This document shows positions 8,448 to 17,526 of a DNA stretch of 64,000 nucleotides, piece after piece. How positions within the stretch are numbered: position 1 is the stretch's first letter; each line of letters starts with the position of its first letter. Source of the DNA: UBA4615 sp044368415 (GTDB taxonomy: Bacteria; Pseudomonadota; Gammaproteobacteria; Burkholderiales; Burkholderiaceae_E). The position numbers were made by a program, and so were the translations under genes. Below the pieces are notes generated by a model. That model made no database searches, was not told where the DNA came from, and saw only the letters and a list, made by a program, of their open reading frames with translations. The stretch is taken from NCBI GenBank assembly GCA_044368415.1, contig JBIPLJ010000016.1, positions 1 through 64,000 of the forward strand, read 5' to 3'.

Positions 8448-8698
8448 CGTGACTTCTACAGTGTCTGGGCGCTGCAGCTGCGCAGCGCTGCGGCCCGGGC
8501 AGAGAGATCTCCTCCGACTGGGGTGCTACCCACTTCTTTGAGGAGTCCACTATGTTTCGCCCTTGCGATCTACCGCTGCTGGCCACGTCGCTGGCAATCA
8601 GGTGTCAGGCGACACGACAGTCTGAAGCGCTGGCGCTCGATGACGCCGGCTCGTCCTGTCGCGGACGCCCCCGGAATCCAACGACACGAAGGCGTCCC

Positions 8699-10027
8699 AT
8701 GAGATTCGCACGCCCGGCGCTCACCGCGCTCGTCGCCGCCCTGCTCGCTGCCTGCGGCAGCGACACGCCCAACCCGCCCACCGTCACGCCCAGCCCGCCC
8801 ACCGTCACGCCCAGCCCGCCCACCGTCACGCCCAACCCGCCTACCGTCACGCCCAACCCGCCCAACCCGCCCACCGGCTCGCTGATCGAGCCACCGAGCA
8901 CCGTCGGCACACTGCCTAAGGCCGACCTCCGCGGCCCCTGCGACGTGACCGTCGTCGCACTCAACTACTCGACACCGGGCGCCAAGGCCGGCGAACTCTC
9001 GAACGCCTCGGGCGGCCTGCTGGTGCCGTCCGGCACCGACGCGGCCTGCAAGGGTCCGTTCCCGATCATCGCGTACTCGCGCGGCACCGAGGTCTCCAAG
9101 CCCCGGACCATGGCCAGTCTGACCGACCTCGAAATGCGGGAAATGGCTGATGTCTTCGCGACCGCCGGCTACATCGTCGTCGCCACCGACTACCTCGGCT
9201 TCGCCAAGTCGCGCTACCCGTTCCACCCGTACTTGCACGCCGACTCCGAGGCCACCGCGGTCATCGACTCGATTCGCGCGGCGCGCGCCTACGCGGCGCA
9301 GACCGCGATCCCTCTATCGGGCAAGGTGATGCTCTACGGCTACTCGCAGGGCGGCCATGCGTCGCTGTCGGCACAAAGGGCCATCGAGAGCTCGGCGGCG
9401 CTCAAGGCCGAGATGCCGATCGCCGCAGCCGGCCACGGTGGCGCGCCTTCAGCGCTGGGCTCCGCGGTGCGAAGCGGCGCGGAGGTCTCGGGCGGGCAGT
9501 TCTACGTCCCGTTCCTGATCACCGCCTGGCAGAAGGTCTACGGCGACGTCTATACGACGCCGTCCGACATCTTCAAGGCGCCGTACGCGAGCTACATCGA
9601 GAACTTGCTGCCTTCGGCGACGGAGACCTACGAGACGCTGGAGAACAGCGGCAGGCTGCCGGCGACCTCCTACAACGACCTGATGTTCCAGCCCACCTTC
9701 GTGCCGGCGCTTCAGAACGGCACGAGCGCTGTGGTCCGCGCCGCGCAGCGCAACGACCTCGTCGCCTCGGGCTGGAACCCGTCCTCGCCGACCCTTTTCT
9801 GCGCCGGCAGCGGGGACCAGGACGTGCCGTACGCGACTGGGCAGAAGCTGGCGATCGACACTTGGGGCTCACGGTCCAACGTCAGCGCGGTCGACGTCGG
9901 TCCGCAGGTGCAGGCCTTGGGAGCCTCAGAGGGCCTCACGCCCCAGCAGGTGCTCACCTTCCACCACTCCATCGCGGGGGGAGTCTGCCTGGGCGTCGTG
10001 AGCGACTACTTCGAGACGCGTCGCTGA
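8699..10027 (+). CDS. Secretory lipase family lipoprotein, copy 2 (with Pro/Thr repeat linker)
   Basis: 442 residues and nearly the same protein as the gene at 1394. It has the lipoprotein signal ending LLAACGS, the nucleophile serine in GYSQG at about residue 216, an Asp candidate in CAGSGDQDVPY and a His candidate in TFHHS. It differs by an extra 30 residues of (T-P-N/S-P-P-T-V) repeats right after the lipidated Cys, a flexible surface linker. ATG 8699 is chosen because homology with copy 1 and the signal peptide start there. However, an in-frame ATG at 8552 with a better ribosome site would give a 49-residue N-terminal extension beginning MFRPCDLPLLATSLAI. Which start is used decides whether the protein is lipidated. 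Confidence 0.8.
   Translation: MRFARPALTALVAALLAACGSDTPNPPTVTPSPPTVTPSPPTVTPNPPTVTPNPPNPPTGSLIEPPSTVGTLPKADLRGPCDVTVVALNYSTPGAKAGELSNASGGLLVPSGTDAACKGPFPIIAYSRGTEVSKPRTMASLTDLEMREMADVFATAGYIVVATDYLGFAKSRYPFHPYLHADSEATAVIDSIRAARAYAAQTAIPLSGKVMLYGYSQGGHASLSAQRAIESSAALKAEMPIAAAGHGGAPSALGSAVRSGAEVSGGQFYVPFLITAWQKVYGDVYTTPSDIFKAPYASYIENLLPSATETYETLENSGRLPATSYNDLMFQPTFVPALQNGTSAVVRAAQRNDLVASGWNPSSPTLFCAGSGDQDVPYATGQKLAIDTWGSRSNVSAVDVGPQVQALGASEGLTPQQVLTFHHSIAGGVCLGVVSDYFETRR
8765..8848 (+). repeat. Four 21-bp repeats coding a Pro/Thr-rich linker
   Basis: Four 21-bp units (ACGCCCAACCCGCCCACCGTC and close variants) at 8765, 8786, 8807 and 8828, plus a partial fifth. Each codes for TP(N/S)PPTV. Lipase copy 1 has a single unit, so the array expanded after (or contracted before) the duplication. 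It is in frame and likely length-variable. Confidence 0.85.
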
Positions 10028-10033
10028 AGTGCG

Positions 10034-10080
10034 GCGCCGGACGGCCGGAGACTCCCTGAAGAAGGTCCGGCCGCCGGCGC
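10034..10080 (+). terminator. Stem-loop after lipase copy 2
   Basis: GCGCCGG (10034-10040) pairs with CCGGCGC (10074-10080), and CGGCCGGA (10042-10049) with TCCGGCCG (10066-10073), interrupted by one bulged A. The stem is longer than in copy 1. No T-tract follows. Conservation of pairing in spite of sequence drift supports a real RNA structure. Confidence 0.5.
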
Positions 10081-10562
10081 GATGACCCGGGCGGTACGCC
10101 GCCGCTCGGCGTCCGGGCTGGCCGCGCTGCACGCTTCGCCCGCCGCAGATGCCGCCGGCCACGACCGCCGCGCTGCCGCGCTGCCCCGCTGCCGCGCTGC
10201 CGCGCGAGCGGGGCGGACAGGGCAGTTCCTAGTTCGCGATGACCCTCATCTTCGAGCACCTATGTGATCGTGATCGACTGCGCCGGCGGGTGGCCGGCCC
10301 GTTTGGTGCTGCTTATCGAGCGGACGGTGCCGGATGCGGCCCGTGCCGCCCACCGGGCGAGCTCGCGGCGCTGTTGCAAGGGCCTCGCCGGTCACCGCGC
10401 CCGATGATGACCGGTATCTCGGGACCATAGGGGCGGACGCCCCGGGGCGGCAGGTAGAATTCGCGTCCCGATGGCCGCCCGGCCAGGTCGCGCGAGGCGG
10501 CATGCGCGTCGCACTCCCACCTGGCGCCCTCTGCCTCCCACGACGCCCGCAGCACATCCTCC
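10081..10562. other. Intergenic stretch without a supported gene
   Basis: Nothing that I can support as a gene. The first 60 bp still resemble the region after lipase copy 1 (end of the duplicated unit). Around 10170-10206 there is a run of degenerate GCTGCCGC-type repeats. The remainder presumably holds the promoter of the PpiC-HupE-DUF3604 cluster, but I see no clear -35/-10 pair. Confidence 0.4.
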
Positions 10563-11438
10563 ATGCCCGCGACCTCGGGTCCCGCTGCATCGATGCCGCG
10601 CGCGCTGCTGCGCGAGCCGCTGCTGCATTGCCTGGTGATCGGCGCGCTGCTCTTCGGCGCGGAGCGGTGGCTCGCCCCGCCCGCTTCGGCGCCGATCGTG
10701 GTCGACGCGGCGCGCGTCGAGCGGCTCGCCGCGCTGCACCGGTTGCAGACCGGCACTGTCCCCAGTGCGGCCGAGCGCGAGCGTCTGGTCGAGGGCTACG
10801 TGCGCGAGGAGCTGCTGTACAGGGAGGCGCGCCGCCTCGGCCTGGAGGAGGGCGATGAGCTGGTGCGGCGCAGGCTCGTCCAGAAGATGGACTTCCTGAA
10901 CGCCGACGCCGCGGCCGCGGCTGCTCCGGACGACTCCGTGCTGCGCGCCTTCCACCGGGAGCGTTCGGACGTGTTCGCGATACCGGCGCGCACGAGCTTC
11001 GAGCAGCTCTACTTCGGCCCGGACCGGCGTGGCGCGCCGGGCGCGCGCGACGCGGCCGCGGCGGCGCTCTTGGCGCTGCAAGACGGGCGTGCGCCGGCGT
11101 CGATCGCCTCGGACCGGCTGCCGCTTGCGGTCGGTACCGTGCGCCGTTCGCGCGAGGCGCTGCTTCTCGACTTCGGCGGGCAGCCGATTGTCGAGGCGCT
11201 CGCCGTCGCGCCTGCGGGCGTGTGGACCGGGCCGGTCGCCTCGGGGTTCGGCTGGCATGTTCTGCGCGTGACCGAGCGGACCGAGCGCGCGCCGAGCCGA
11301 TTCGAGGACGTCGAGCCGGCGGTGCGCGAGGCCTGGCTGCGGGAGGCGCGCGAGCGGCGCGAGCGCGCAGCGCTGCACGCGCTGCAGGCGCGCTGGCCGG
11401 TCGTCCGCGCGGACCGCGGCGAGGACGGTTCGCGATGA
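10563..11438 (+). CDS. Membrane-anchored PpiC-type peptidyl-prolyl cis-trans isomerase
   Basis: 291 residues. One N-terminal membrane segment (LLHCLVIGALLFG, about 20-33) anchors a periplasmic protein with a SurA/PpiC layout: an N-terminal helical chaperone part (VEGYVREELLYREARRLGL) and a parvulin-like C-terminal domain (FEQLYFG, then PSRFEDVEPAVREAWL). The conserved parvulin ending GFGWHVLRVTER is clear at about 235. It is the first gene of a tight cluster; its TGA overlaps the start of the HupE/UreJ gene. It may help fold the exported or outer-membrane proteins encoded downstream. An alternative start is ATG 10593. Confidence 0.75.
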   Translation: MPATSGPAASMPRALLREPLLHCLVIGALLFGAERWLAPPASAPIVVDAARVERLAALHRLQTGTVPSAAERERLVEGYVREELLYREARRLGLEEGDELVRRRLVQKMDFLNADAAAAAAPDDSVLRAFHRERSDVFAIPARTSFEQLYFGPDRRGAPGARDAAAAALLALQDGRAPASIASDRLPLAVGTVRRSREALLLDFGGQPIVEALAVAPAGVWTGPVASGFGWHVLRVTERTERAPSRFEDVEPAVREAWLREARERRERAALHALQARWPVVRADRGEDGSR

Positions 11439-12577
11439 GGCTGGCGGGGCGTCCCGAACCCGCGGCGCTCGCGCCTCACGTGCCTCTGCCCGTGGCCTGC
11501 GCTCGACCCGGCTGCACTCGACCCGGCTGCGCGCGGCGGAGAGTCGGTGCTCGATTGCCTCTCGCTCCTCTGGCCCGCGCACGCCTGCTGCTCACGCTCC
11601 TCACGCTCCTCGCATTTGCGCTTCCGGCCGCGCCCGTTCAAGCCCACGAGGTGCGACCCGCGTCGCTCGAGATCGCGGTCGACGACGCCGGCATCACGGT
11701 GACCTGGAAGCAGCCGGCGGCCGGCGAGCGCGCACTGCCGCTCGTGCCGCGGATCTCTGGCGGTTGGCTCGACACGCCGCCCGCGCGCACCGACCGCACA
11801 CCGGCGTACCGGGTCGCCGAATGGCGGATCGCCGCGTCGCTGGGCGCACTCGCCGGCCGCAGCGTGTCGATCGACGGGCTCGAGCACACCATCACCGACG
11901 CGCTGGTGCGCATCCGGCTGACCGACGGCAGCGAGTCGACGCGGCTGCTGCGGCCCGATGCACCGTCGTTTGTCGTCGAGGCGGCCGGCGGCGCGGGCAC
12001 GCCCTCGGTGCCCGCTTACCTCGCACTCGGCGTCGAGCACATCCTGTTTGGGTTCGACCACCTGCTGTTCGTGCTCGGCTTGCTGCTACTCGTCGGCGGG
12101 GGGCGGCGCCTCGTGTGGACGATCACCGCCTTCACCCTTGCCCACAGCCTCACGCTGGCGCTCGCCTCGCTCGGCGTCGTCCGGGTGCCGGTCGCCCCGG
12201 TCGAGGCCGCGATCGCGCTCAGCATCGTCGTCGTGGCGGTCGAGGTGGCGAACCTGTGGCGGGGGCGTCCTGGCCTGTCGCACCGATGGCCGTGGTCGGT
12301 CGCCTTTGTTTTTGGTCTTCTGCACGGGTTGGGCTTCGCCGGCGCGCTCGCCGACATCGGCCTGCCGCGCGACGCGCTGGTGCCGGCGCTGCTGCTGTTC
12401 AACGTCGGCGTCGAGCTGGGGCAGCTCGCGTTCGTCGCGGTGGTGCTCGTGCTGCGCCGCCTGCTGCCGGCGGCAATGCCGAGGCTGCGCTGGGTGGCGC
12501 CGTACACGATCGGATCGCTCGCTGCATTCTGGTTCATCGGTCGCTCGGTCGCCGCGTTCGCGCCCGGCGCCGCATGA
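11435..12577 (+). CDS. HupE/UreJ-like membrane protein with periplasmic N-terminal domain
   Basis: 380 residues from an ATG overlapping the PpiC stop (ATGA). An N-terminal extension and signal sequence (cleavage near PVQAHEVRP) precede a beta-rich periplasmic domain of about 120 residues. From about residue 195 comes the HupE/UreJ membrane domain: GVEHILFGFDHLLF (about 199), FTLAHSLTLALASLG, LLHGLGFAGAL and LLFNVGVELGQ. The conserved His/Asp/Glu in membrane helices suggest metal binding. HupE and UreJ proteins are nickel-permease-like, but this two-domain subgroup has no established substrate. It is followed by two DUF3604 genes. Confidence 0.75.
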   Translation: MRLAGRPEPAALAPHVPLPVACARPGCTRPGCARRRVGARLPLAPLARARLLLTLLTLLAFALPAAPVQAHEVRPASLEIAVDDAGITVTWKQPAAGERALPLVPRISGGWLDTPPARTDRTPAYRVAEWRIAASLGALAGRSVSIDGLEHTITDALVRIRLTDGSESTRLLRPDAPSFVVEAAGGAGTPSVPAYLALGVEHILFGFDHLLFVLGLLLLVGGGRRLVWTITAFTLAHSLTLALASLGVVRVPVAPVEAAIALSIVVVAVEVANLWRGRPGLSHRWPWSVAFVFGLLHGLGFAGALADIGLPRDALVPALLLFNVGVELGQLAFVAVVLVLRRLLPAAMPRLRWVAPYTIGSLAAFWFIGRSVAAFAPGAA

Positions 12578-12597
12578 CGAAAGGAAGAGGCATTTAC

Positions 12598-14565
12598 ATG
12601 CAGACGGTAACGACACACACGAAAACGGCACGATCCCCGGCTGCGGGACCCGCGCTCTCGGGATCGGGCGGGGCGTCGCGCGCCGCGCAGGCCGCGGGGC
12701 GCGCCGCGCTGTGCGCGCTCGCGGCCGCCATACTGGCGGCCTGTCTGCCGCAGGCCTCGCCCCCTGTGTCCCGCACCAATCCGGCGCAGGCCGGCAGCGC
12801 TGCATTGCCGGCGTCGTCGACCGCCTCGGCCCGCCCCGCGGTGAACCCCGAGCGCAACGCCTACTTCGGCGACCTGCATCTCCACAGCAGCTGGTCGGCC
12901 GACGCCTTCGCACTTGCCACGCGGCTCTCGCCCGAAGACGCGCACCGCTGGGCACGCGGCGACACGCTGCAGTACCGCGGCGGTGCGGTCCGTCGCAAGG
13001 CGCCGCTCGACTTCCTCGCGCTGACCGACCATGCCGAGTACCTCGGCGTGATCCCCGAGGCGGCGGATCCGAATGGCGCGTTCGCCGGCAGCGACTGGAA
13101 CCGGCAGCTCAACGACCCGAACCCGATGGCGCGTTTCGCGCTGTTCCGCAAGCTCGTGCAGATGGCGGTGGCAAACCGGCGGATCGACGAGTTCGAGGAT
13201 CCGAAGATGCTCCGCAGCGTCTGGCAACGCTACGCCGCGGTCGCGGACCGGTTCGACGATCCGGGCCGTTTCACCGCGTTCGTCGCGTTCGAATGGACGT
13301 CCGCACCGGGCAACCTGAACATGCATCGCTGCGTGATCTTCCGCGGCGCGGGGCCGGCACTACCGTTCACCTCGCTCGACTCGCAGGACCCGGAGGTCTT
13401 GTGGACCTGGCTCGACACCGAGCGCGCGCAGGGACGCCCGGTGATCGCGATTCCCCACAACGGAAACATCAGCGGCGGACTGATGTTCGACGCGACGAAG
13501 ACCTATGCAGGCGCCCCGATCAGCCGCGCCTACGCCCTGCGCCGGATGGCGAACGAGCCGCTGTTCGAAATCGTGCAGGAAAAGGGCTCGAGCGACACGC
13601 ATCCCTCGCTCTCGCCCAACGATGAGTTCGCCGACTTCGAGACCTATTCGTTCCTGCTCGGCACGCGCAAAGTGGGCGAGTTCCGTACCGGCAGTTACCT
13701 GCGCCAGGCCTACGGCACCGGTCAGGAGATTGCCGAGCGCATCGGCGCGAACCCGTTCCGTTTCGGCATCGAGGCGGGCACCGACAACCATGCCGGCATG
13801 TCCTCGACCGAGGAGTTCAACTTCCAGGGGCCGAACGGCAACATGGGCGATCGGCGCGCGGCCGTGCAGAGCACTGCCGACGACGCGCCGGTCTTCAACA
13901 GCCCGGGCGGCCTGACGGGGGTCTGGGCGGAGGAGAACACGCGCGCGGCGTTGTTCGACGCGATGCAGCGCAAGGAGACCTTCGGGACCTCGGGCGTGCG
14001 GATCCGGGTGCGCTTCTTCGGCGGCTGGTCGCTGCCGGCGGACTTGACTTCGCGGACCGAGTGGGTGAGGCAGGCCTACGCCACGGGCGTGCCGATGGGC
14101 GGGGACCTGCCGGCGAGGCCGGCGGGTGCGAAGGCGCCCGTCTTCGCGATCCACGCGGTCAAAGATCCGGACTCGGGCAACCTCGACCGGGTGCAGGTGA
14201 TCAAGGTGTCGACGAAGGATGGCCGCAGCACCGAGCAGGTGTTCGACGCGCTGTGGAGCGGCGAGCGCCGTCCCGACGCGAAGACCGGCAAGGTGCCCGA
14301 CGTGGGGTCGACGGTGGACGTCGGCCAGGCTAGCTACACGAACACGATCGGTGCGGTCGAGTTGATCGGCACCTGGACCGATCCATCGTTCGACGCCGCC
14401 GCGCAGGCCACCTACTACGTGCGCGTGCTCGAGATCCCGACGCCGCGCTGGAGCACCCGCTGGGCGGCAGAGGCCGGCGTGCCTGCGCCGGTTGCAGTGC
14501 CCGCGGTGATCCGCGAGCGCGCCTGGACGTCACCCATCTGGTACGCGCCCGCTGCGCGCCGTTGA
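12598..14565 (+). CDS. DUF3604 (PHP-like) lipoprotein, copy 1
   Basis: 655 residues from ATG 12598, with ribosome site AAGGAAGAGG 7 bases upstream. The long N-terminus carries an apparent lipobox (AAILAACLP). The DUF3604 body begins NPERNAYFGDLHLHSSWS: the D-L-H-x-H at about 92 and the T-D-H-A-E at about 143 match the metal-binding start of the PHP phosphoesterase fold. Later DLHLH-like partners include IPHNGN and GTDNHAG. The family is probably a metal-dependent hydrolase, but the substrate is undefined. Its C-terminal 190 residues are almost identical to the next gene. Confidence 0.8.
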   Translation: MQTVTTHTKTARSPAAGPALSGSGGASRAAQAAGRAALCALAAAILAACLPQASPPVSRTNPAQAGSAALPASSTASARPAVNPERNAYFGDLHLHSSWSADAFALATRLSPEDAHRWARGDTLQYRGGAVRRKAPLDFLALTDHAEYLGVIPEAADPNGAFAGSDWNRQLNDPNPMARFALFRKLVQMAVANRRIDEFEDPKMLRSVWQRYAAVADRFDDPGRFTAFVAFEWTSAPGNLNMHRCVIFRGAGPALPFTSLDSQDPEVLWTWLDTERAQGRPVIAIPHNGNISGGLMFDATKTYAGAPISRAYALRRMANEPLFEIVQEKGSSDTHPSLSPNDEFADFETYSFLLGTRKVGEFRTGSYLRQAYGTGQEIAERIGANPFRFGIEAGTDNHAGMSSTEEFNFQGPNGNMGDRRAAVQSTADDAPVFNSPGGLTGVWAEENTRAALFDAMQRKETFGTSGVRIRVRFFGGWSLPADLTSRTEWVRQAYATGVPMGGDLPARPAGAKAPVFAIHAVKDPDSGNLDRVQVIKVSTKDGRSTEQVFDALWSGERRPDAKTGKVPDVGSTVDVGQASYTNTIGAVELIGTWTDPSFDAAAQATYYVRVLEIPTPRWSTRWAAEAGVPAPVAVPAVIRERAWTSPIWYAPAARR

Positions 14566-14576
14566 CTGGAGCCGAC

Positions 14577-16496
14577 ATGCCCCTGATGAACCGCCTTCCC
14601 GCCGCCGCCGTGGCCACCCTGCTGGCCGCGCTCGCCGGCTGCACGCCGCCCGGTGCCGCGCCGTCTCCGCCGGTCGCACCCGTCGCGACCGCGCCCGCTG
14701 AGCCGCCCGTGCCGCCGCCCAACCCCGAGCGCAACGCCTATTTCGGCGATCTGCACGTGCACACCGGGTACTCCACCGACGCTTATCTGTTGATGACGCG
14801 GACCACGCCGGACGACGCGTTCCGCTTCGCCAAAGGCGAGACCGTCGAGTACCTCGGCAAGCCGGTGCGCCGCAAGGCGCCACTCGACTTCCTCGCGGTC
14901 ACCGACCATGCCGAGTACCTCGGCGTCGTGCGCAGCGCGACCGCCGCGGACGGCCCGCTCAAGGACACGCGCTGGGGCAAGTGGCTCGCCGGCGGCACCG
15001 CCGAAGGCACCGCGCTGGCCTATCAGGAGTTGCTGCGGGCCTCGGGCCGCGCCGAGGCGATTCCAGAATTCGAGGACGCAGCGCTACAGAAGGCCGCGTG
15101 GGACGACTACGTGTCGCACGCCGAGCGCCACGACCGCCCGGGGCGCTTCACCGCGTTTATCGCGTTCGAGTGGACCTCGGCGCCGGACAACCAGAACCTG
15201 CACCGCAACGTGATCTTCCGCGGCGCCGGACCGGAGCGGCCGTACTCGTCGAAGGAGTCGTCCGACCCCGAGATGCTGTGGGCCTACATGGAGCGTGAGC
15301 GACAGTCCGGCCGCACGCTGCTGGCGATCCCGCACAACGGCAACGCGAGCAACGGGCTGATGTTCGACACCTCCAAGACGCTTGCCGGCGCGCCGCTGAC
15401 GCGCGAGTACCTCGAGCGTCGGCTGCGCAACGAGCCGCTGACCGAGATCATGCAGACCAAGGGCCAGAGCGACACACACCCGACGCTGTCGCCGAACGAC
15501 GAGTTCGCGGCCTTCGAGCTGTTCGAGAGCCTGATCGGCGTGCCGCGCCGCGCGAAGTTCGGCACCGGCAGCTACGTGCGCCAAGCCTACGGTACCGGCC
15601 AGGAGCTTGCGTCGCGGTTCGGCGTGAACCCGTTCAAGCTCGGCCTCGTCGGCGGCACGGACTTTCACTCGGGCGTCAGCAGCACCGAAGAGTTCGCCTA
15701 CCCCGGCTCGCACGGCAATCAGGACAACGTGCCGGCCGACGTGCTGGCGGTGAAGCCCTCGGCCGCGGGCGAATCGCCGGTGGTGCTGGCCGCAGCCGGC
15801 CTGACCGGCATCTGGGCCGAGGAGAACACGCGCGCGGCGCTGTTCGACGCGATGCAGCGCAAGGAGACCTTCGGGACCTCGGGCGTGCGCATCCGGGTGC
15901 GCTTCTTCGGCGGCTGGGCGCTGCCGGCGGACTTGACTTCGCGGCCCGAGTGGGTGAAGCAGGCCTACGCTACGGGCGTGCCGATGGGCGCGGACCTGCC
16001 CGCGAGGCCAGCAGGTGCGAAGGCGCCCATCTTCGCGATCCACGCGGTCAAGGACCCGGATTCCGGCAACCTCGACCGGGTGCAGGTCGTCAAGGTCTCG
16101 ACGAAGGGCGGCCGCAGCACCGAGCGGGTGTTCGACGCGCTGTGGAGCGGCGATCGCAGGCCTGACGCGAAGACCGGCAAGGTGCCCGACGTAGGGTCGA
16201 CGGTGGACGTCGGCCAGGCCACCTACACGAACACGATCGGCGCGGTCGAACTGATCGGCACCTGGACCGATCCTTCGTTCGACGCCGCCGCGCAGGCTAC
16301 CTACTACGTGCGTGTGCTCGAGATCCCGACGCCGCGCTGGTCGACACGCTGGGCAGCGGCGGCGAAGCTGCCGCCGCCGCCGAACGTGCCCGCGACGCTG
16401 CGCGAGCGCGCTTGGACCTCGCCGATCTGGTACGGAGCACCGGGCGCATCGAGCGCACCGAGCGAGCCAAGCGCACCGAGCGAGGTGCGGCGATGA
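14577..16496 (+). CDS. DUF3604 (PHP-like) lipoprotein, copy 2
   Basis: 639 residues. ATG 14577 is preferred over TTG 14562 because CTGGAG lies 5-6 bases upstream and the lipoprotein signal (LLAALAGCTPP) starts there. Same fold as copy 1: DLHVH at about 58, DHAEYLG at about 110, IPHNGN, GTDFHSG. The N-terminal and middle parts differ at many sites from copy 1, while the last third is nearly identical. It ends in an Ala/Pro/Ser tail and overlaps the next start (ATGA). The paired copies and the two barrel genes behind them suggest one surface-linked process. Substrate unknown. Confidence 0.8.
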   Translation: MPLMNRLPAAAVATLLAALAGCTPPGAAPSPPVAPVATAPAEPPVPPPNPERNAYFGDLHVHTGYSTDAYLLMTRTTPDDAFRFAKGETVEYLGKPVRRKAPLDFLAVTDHAEYLGVVRSATAADGPLKDTRWGKWLAGGTAEGTALAYQELLRASGRAEAIPEFEDAALQKAAWDDYVSHAERHDRPGRFTAFIAFEWTSAPDNQNLHRNVIFRGAGPERPYSSKESSDPEMLWAYMERERQSGRTLLAIPHNGNASNGLMFDTSKTLAGAPLTREYLERRLRNEPLTEIMQTKGQSDTHPTLSPNDEFAAFELFESLIGVPRRAKFGTGSYVRQAYGTGQELASRFGVNPFKLGLVGGTDFHSGVSSTEEFAYPGSHGNQDNVPADVLAVKPSAAGESPVVLAAAGLTGIWAEENTRAALFDAMQRKETFGTSGVRIRVRFFGGWALPADLTSRPEWVKQAYATGVPMGADLPARPAGAKAPIFAIHAVKDPDSGNLDRVQVVKVSTKGGRSTERVFDALWSGDRRPDAKTGKVPDVGSTVDVGQATYTNTIGAVELIGTWTDPSFDAAAQATYYVRVLEIPTPRWSTRWAAAAKLPPPPNVPATLRERAWTSPIWYGAPGASSAPSEPSAPSEVRR

Positions 16497-17485
16497 GCGT
16501 GTTCGCGAGGCTGTTCCGGGTGGCGCGACCGGCCGCCTCGAACGCGGGTGTCGCGATGGCCGCGATGGCCACGGCCGTCGTGCTCGTCGCGATGCCTGCC
16601 GCGCACGCTGCCGAAGGCGCCGGCGGACGCCCGGTCGCCGGCACCGGCGTGCAGCCGAACGCCGGCATCGTGCCGCCGCAGCCGGCGTGGCTCGGCAACC
16701 TGACCGTGCTGCAGTCGAGCGGCGACATCGGCACCGAGCGACAGGTTCCGATCGCGGGCCGCGTCTCGCTGGGCGCCGAGAGCACGTTCACGCTGGTCAA
16801 CCTCACGCTCACGCGCGCCTGGGGCAGCGGGCCGGGTGGCTGGAGCTTCATGTCGGGCGTCACCGTGCCGTGGATGCGAACGGAGGTCGGCGCATCGATC
16901 GAGCCGCCACGGTTCCCGCGTGTGAGCCAACAGACATCGGGCCTGTACGACCTCACGCTGACGCCGATCGTCGCCGGCCTGCACCTGTCGCCGACGGAGC
17001 ACCTCGCGTTCGGGCTGCGGGTGATCACGCCCTCGGGCCGCTACGTCGAGGGCCGGCTGGCCAACGTCAGCCAAAATGTCTGGAATCTCGTGCCCTCGGT
17101 CGCGTACACGCGGCTGCTGCCGGAGCAGGGCGTCGAGCTGTCGGCGGTCGGCGCAGTGTTCTTCTCGACCCGCAACGAGGCCACGAACTACCGCAGCGCG
17201 CCGCTCGCGACGCTGGATGTGCTCGCGACGCGTCGGCTCGGCCACGGGGTCGCGCTGGGCGGCGTACTCGGCTTCATCGAGCAGATCGGCGACGACAGCG
17301 GCGCGCTCGCGGACCGGCTCAACGGCTTCCAGGGCCGCGAGCTCGCCATCGGGCCGACGCTGGTCTGGACGACGACGCTCGGCGGCGCCCCGCTGACCGC
17401 GTCCCTGCGCTGGATGGCCACCGTGTACGCGCGAGACCGCTTCGATCGCGACACACTGATGCTCACCGCAACGATGCCGTTCTGA
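16493..17485 (+). CDS. Outer-membrane barrel of the phenol-degradation MetA-like transporter family
   Basis: 330 residues from an ATG overlapping the DUF3604 stop. A signal peptide ends AAHAAEG. The mature protein is made of alternating strands (TLVNLTLTRAWG, GLYDLTLTPIVAGLHLSP, LAFGLRVITPSGRY), ending in Phe (LMLTATMPF), typical of SphA/MetA-like porins. Members are often found in aromatic-compound operons and are thought to pass hydrophobic or aromatic compounds. Here the coupling to DUF3604 genes points to the same unknown substrate. Confidence 0.7.
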   Translation: MSVFARLFRVARPAASNAGVAMAAMATAVVLVAMPAAHAAEGAGGRPVAGTGVQPNAGIVPPQPAWLGNLTVLQSSGDIGTERQVPIAGRVSLGAESTFTLVNLTLTRAWGSGPGGWSFMSGVTVPWMRTEVGASIEPPRFPRVSQQTSGLYDLTLTPIVAGLHLSPTEHLAFGLRVITPSGRYVEGRLANVSQNVWNLVPSVAYTRLLPEQGVELSAVGAVFFSTRNEATNYRSAPLATLDVLATRRLGHGVALGGVLGFIEQIGDDSGALADRLNGFQGRELAIGPTLVWTTTLGGAPLTASLRWMATVYARDRFDRDTLMLTATMPF

Positions 17486-17526
17486 ATGCGATGAGCGACG
17501 ACCCGCTACCGAACGAGCGAACCGCC

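Noticed and set aside
8197..8541. Plus-strand 114-codon frame ending before the lipase copy 2 leader
   Set aside because: It overlaps the minus-strand remnant and the direct-repeat regulatory region, and its composition does not look like a protein.
10170..10206. Degenerate GCTGCC repeats as a possible CRISPR or iteron array
   Set aside because: Units are irregular and only 8-9 bp, with no spacers and no cas or replication gene. No CRISPR array was seen anywhere in the window.
11764..12580. Long 5' extension of the first DUF3604 frame through the HupE/UreJ gene
   Set aside because: The extension is Arg/Ala noise in another frame of the HupE/UreJ gene. The true start at 12598 has a ribosome site and a lipoprotein signal.
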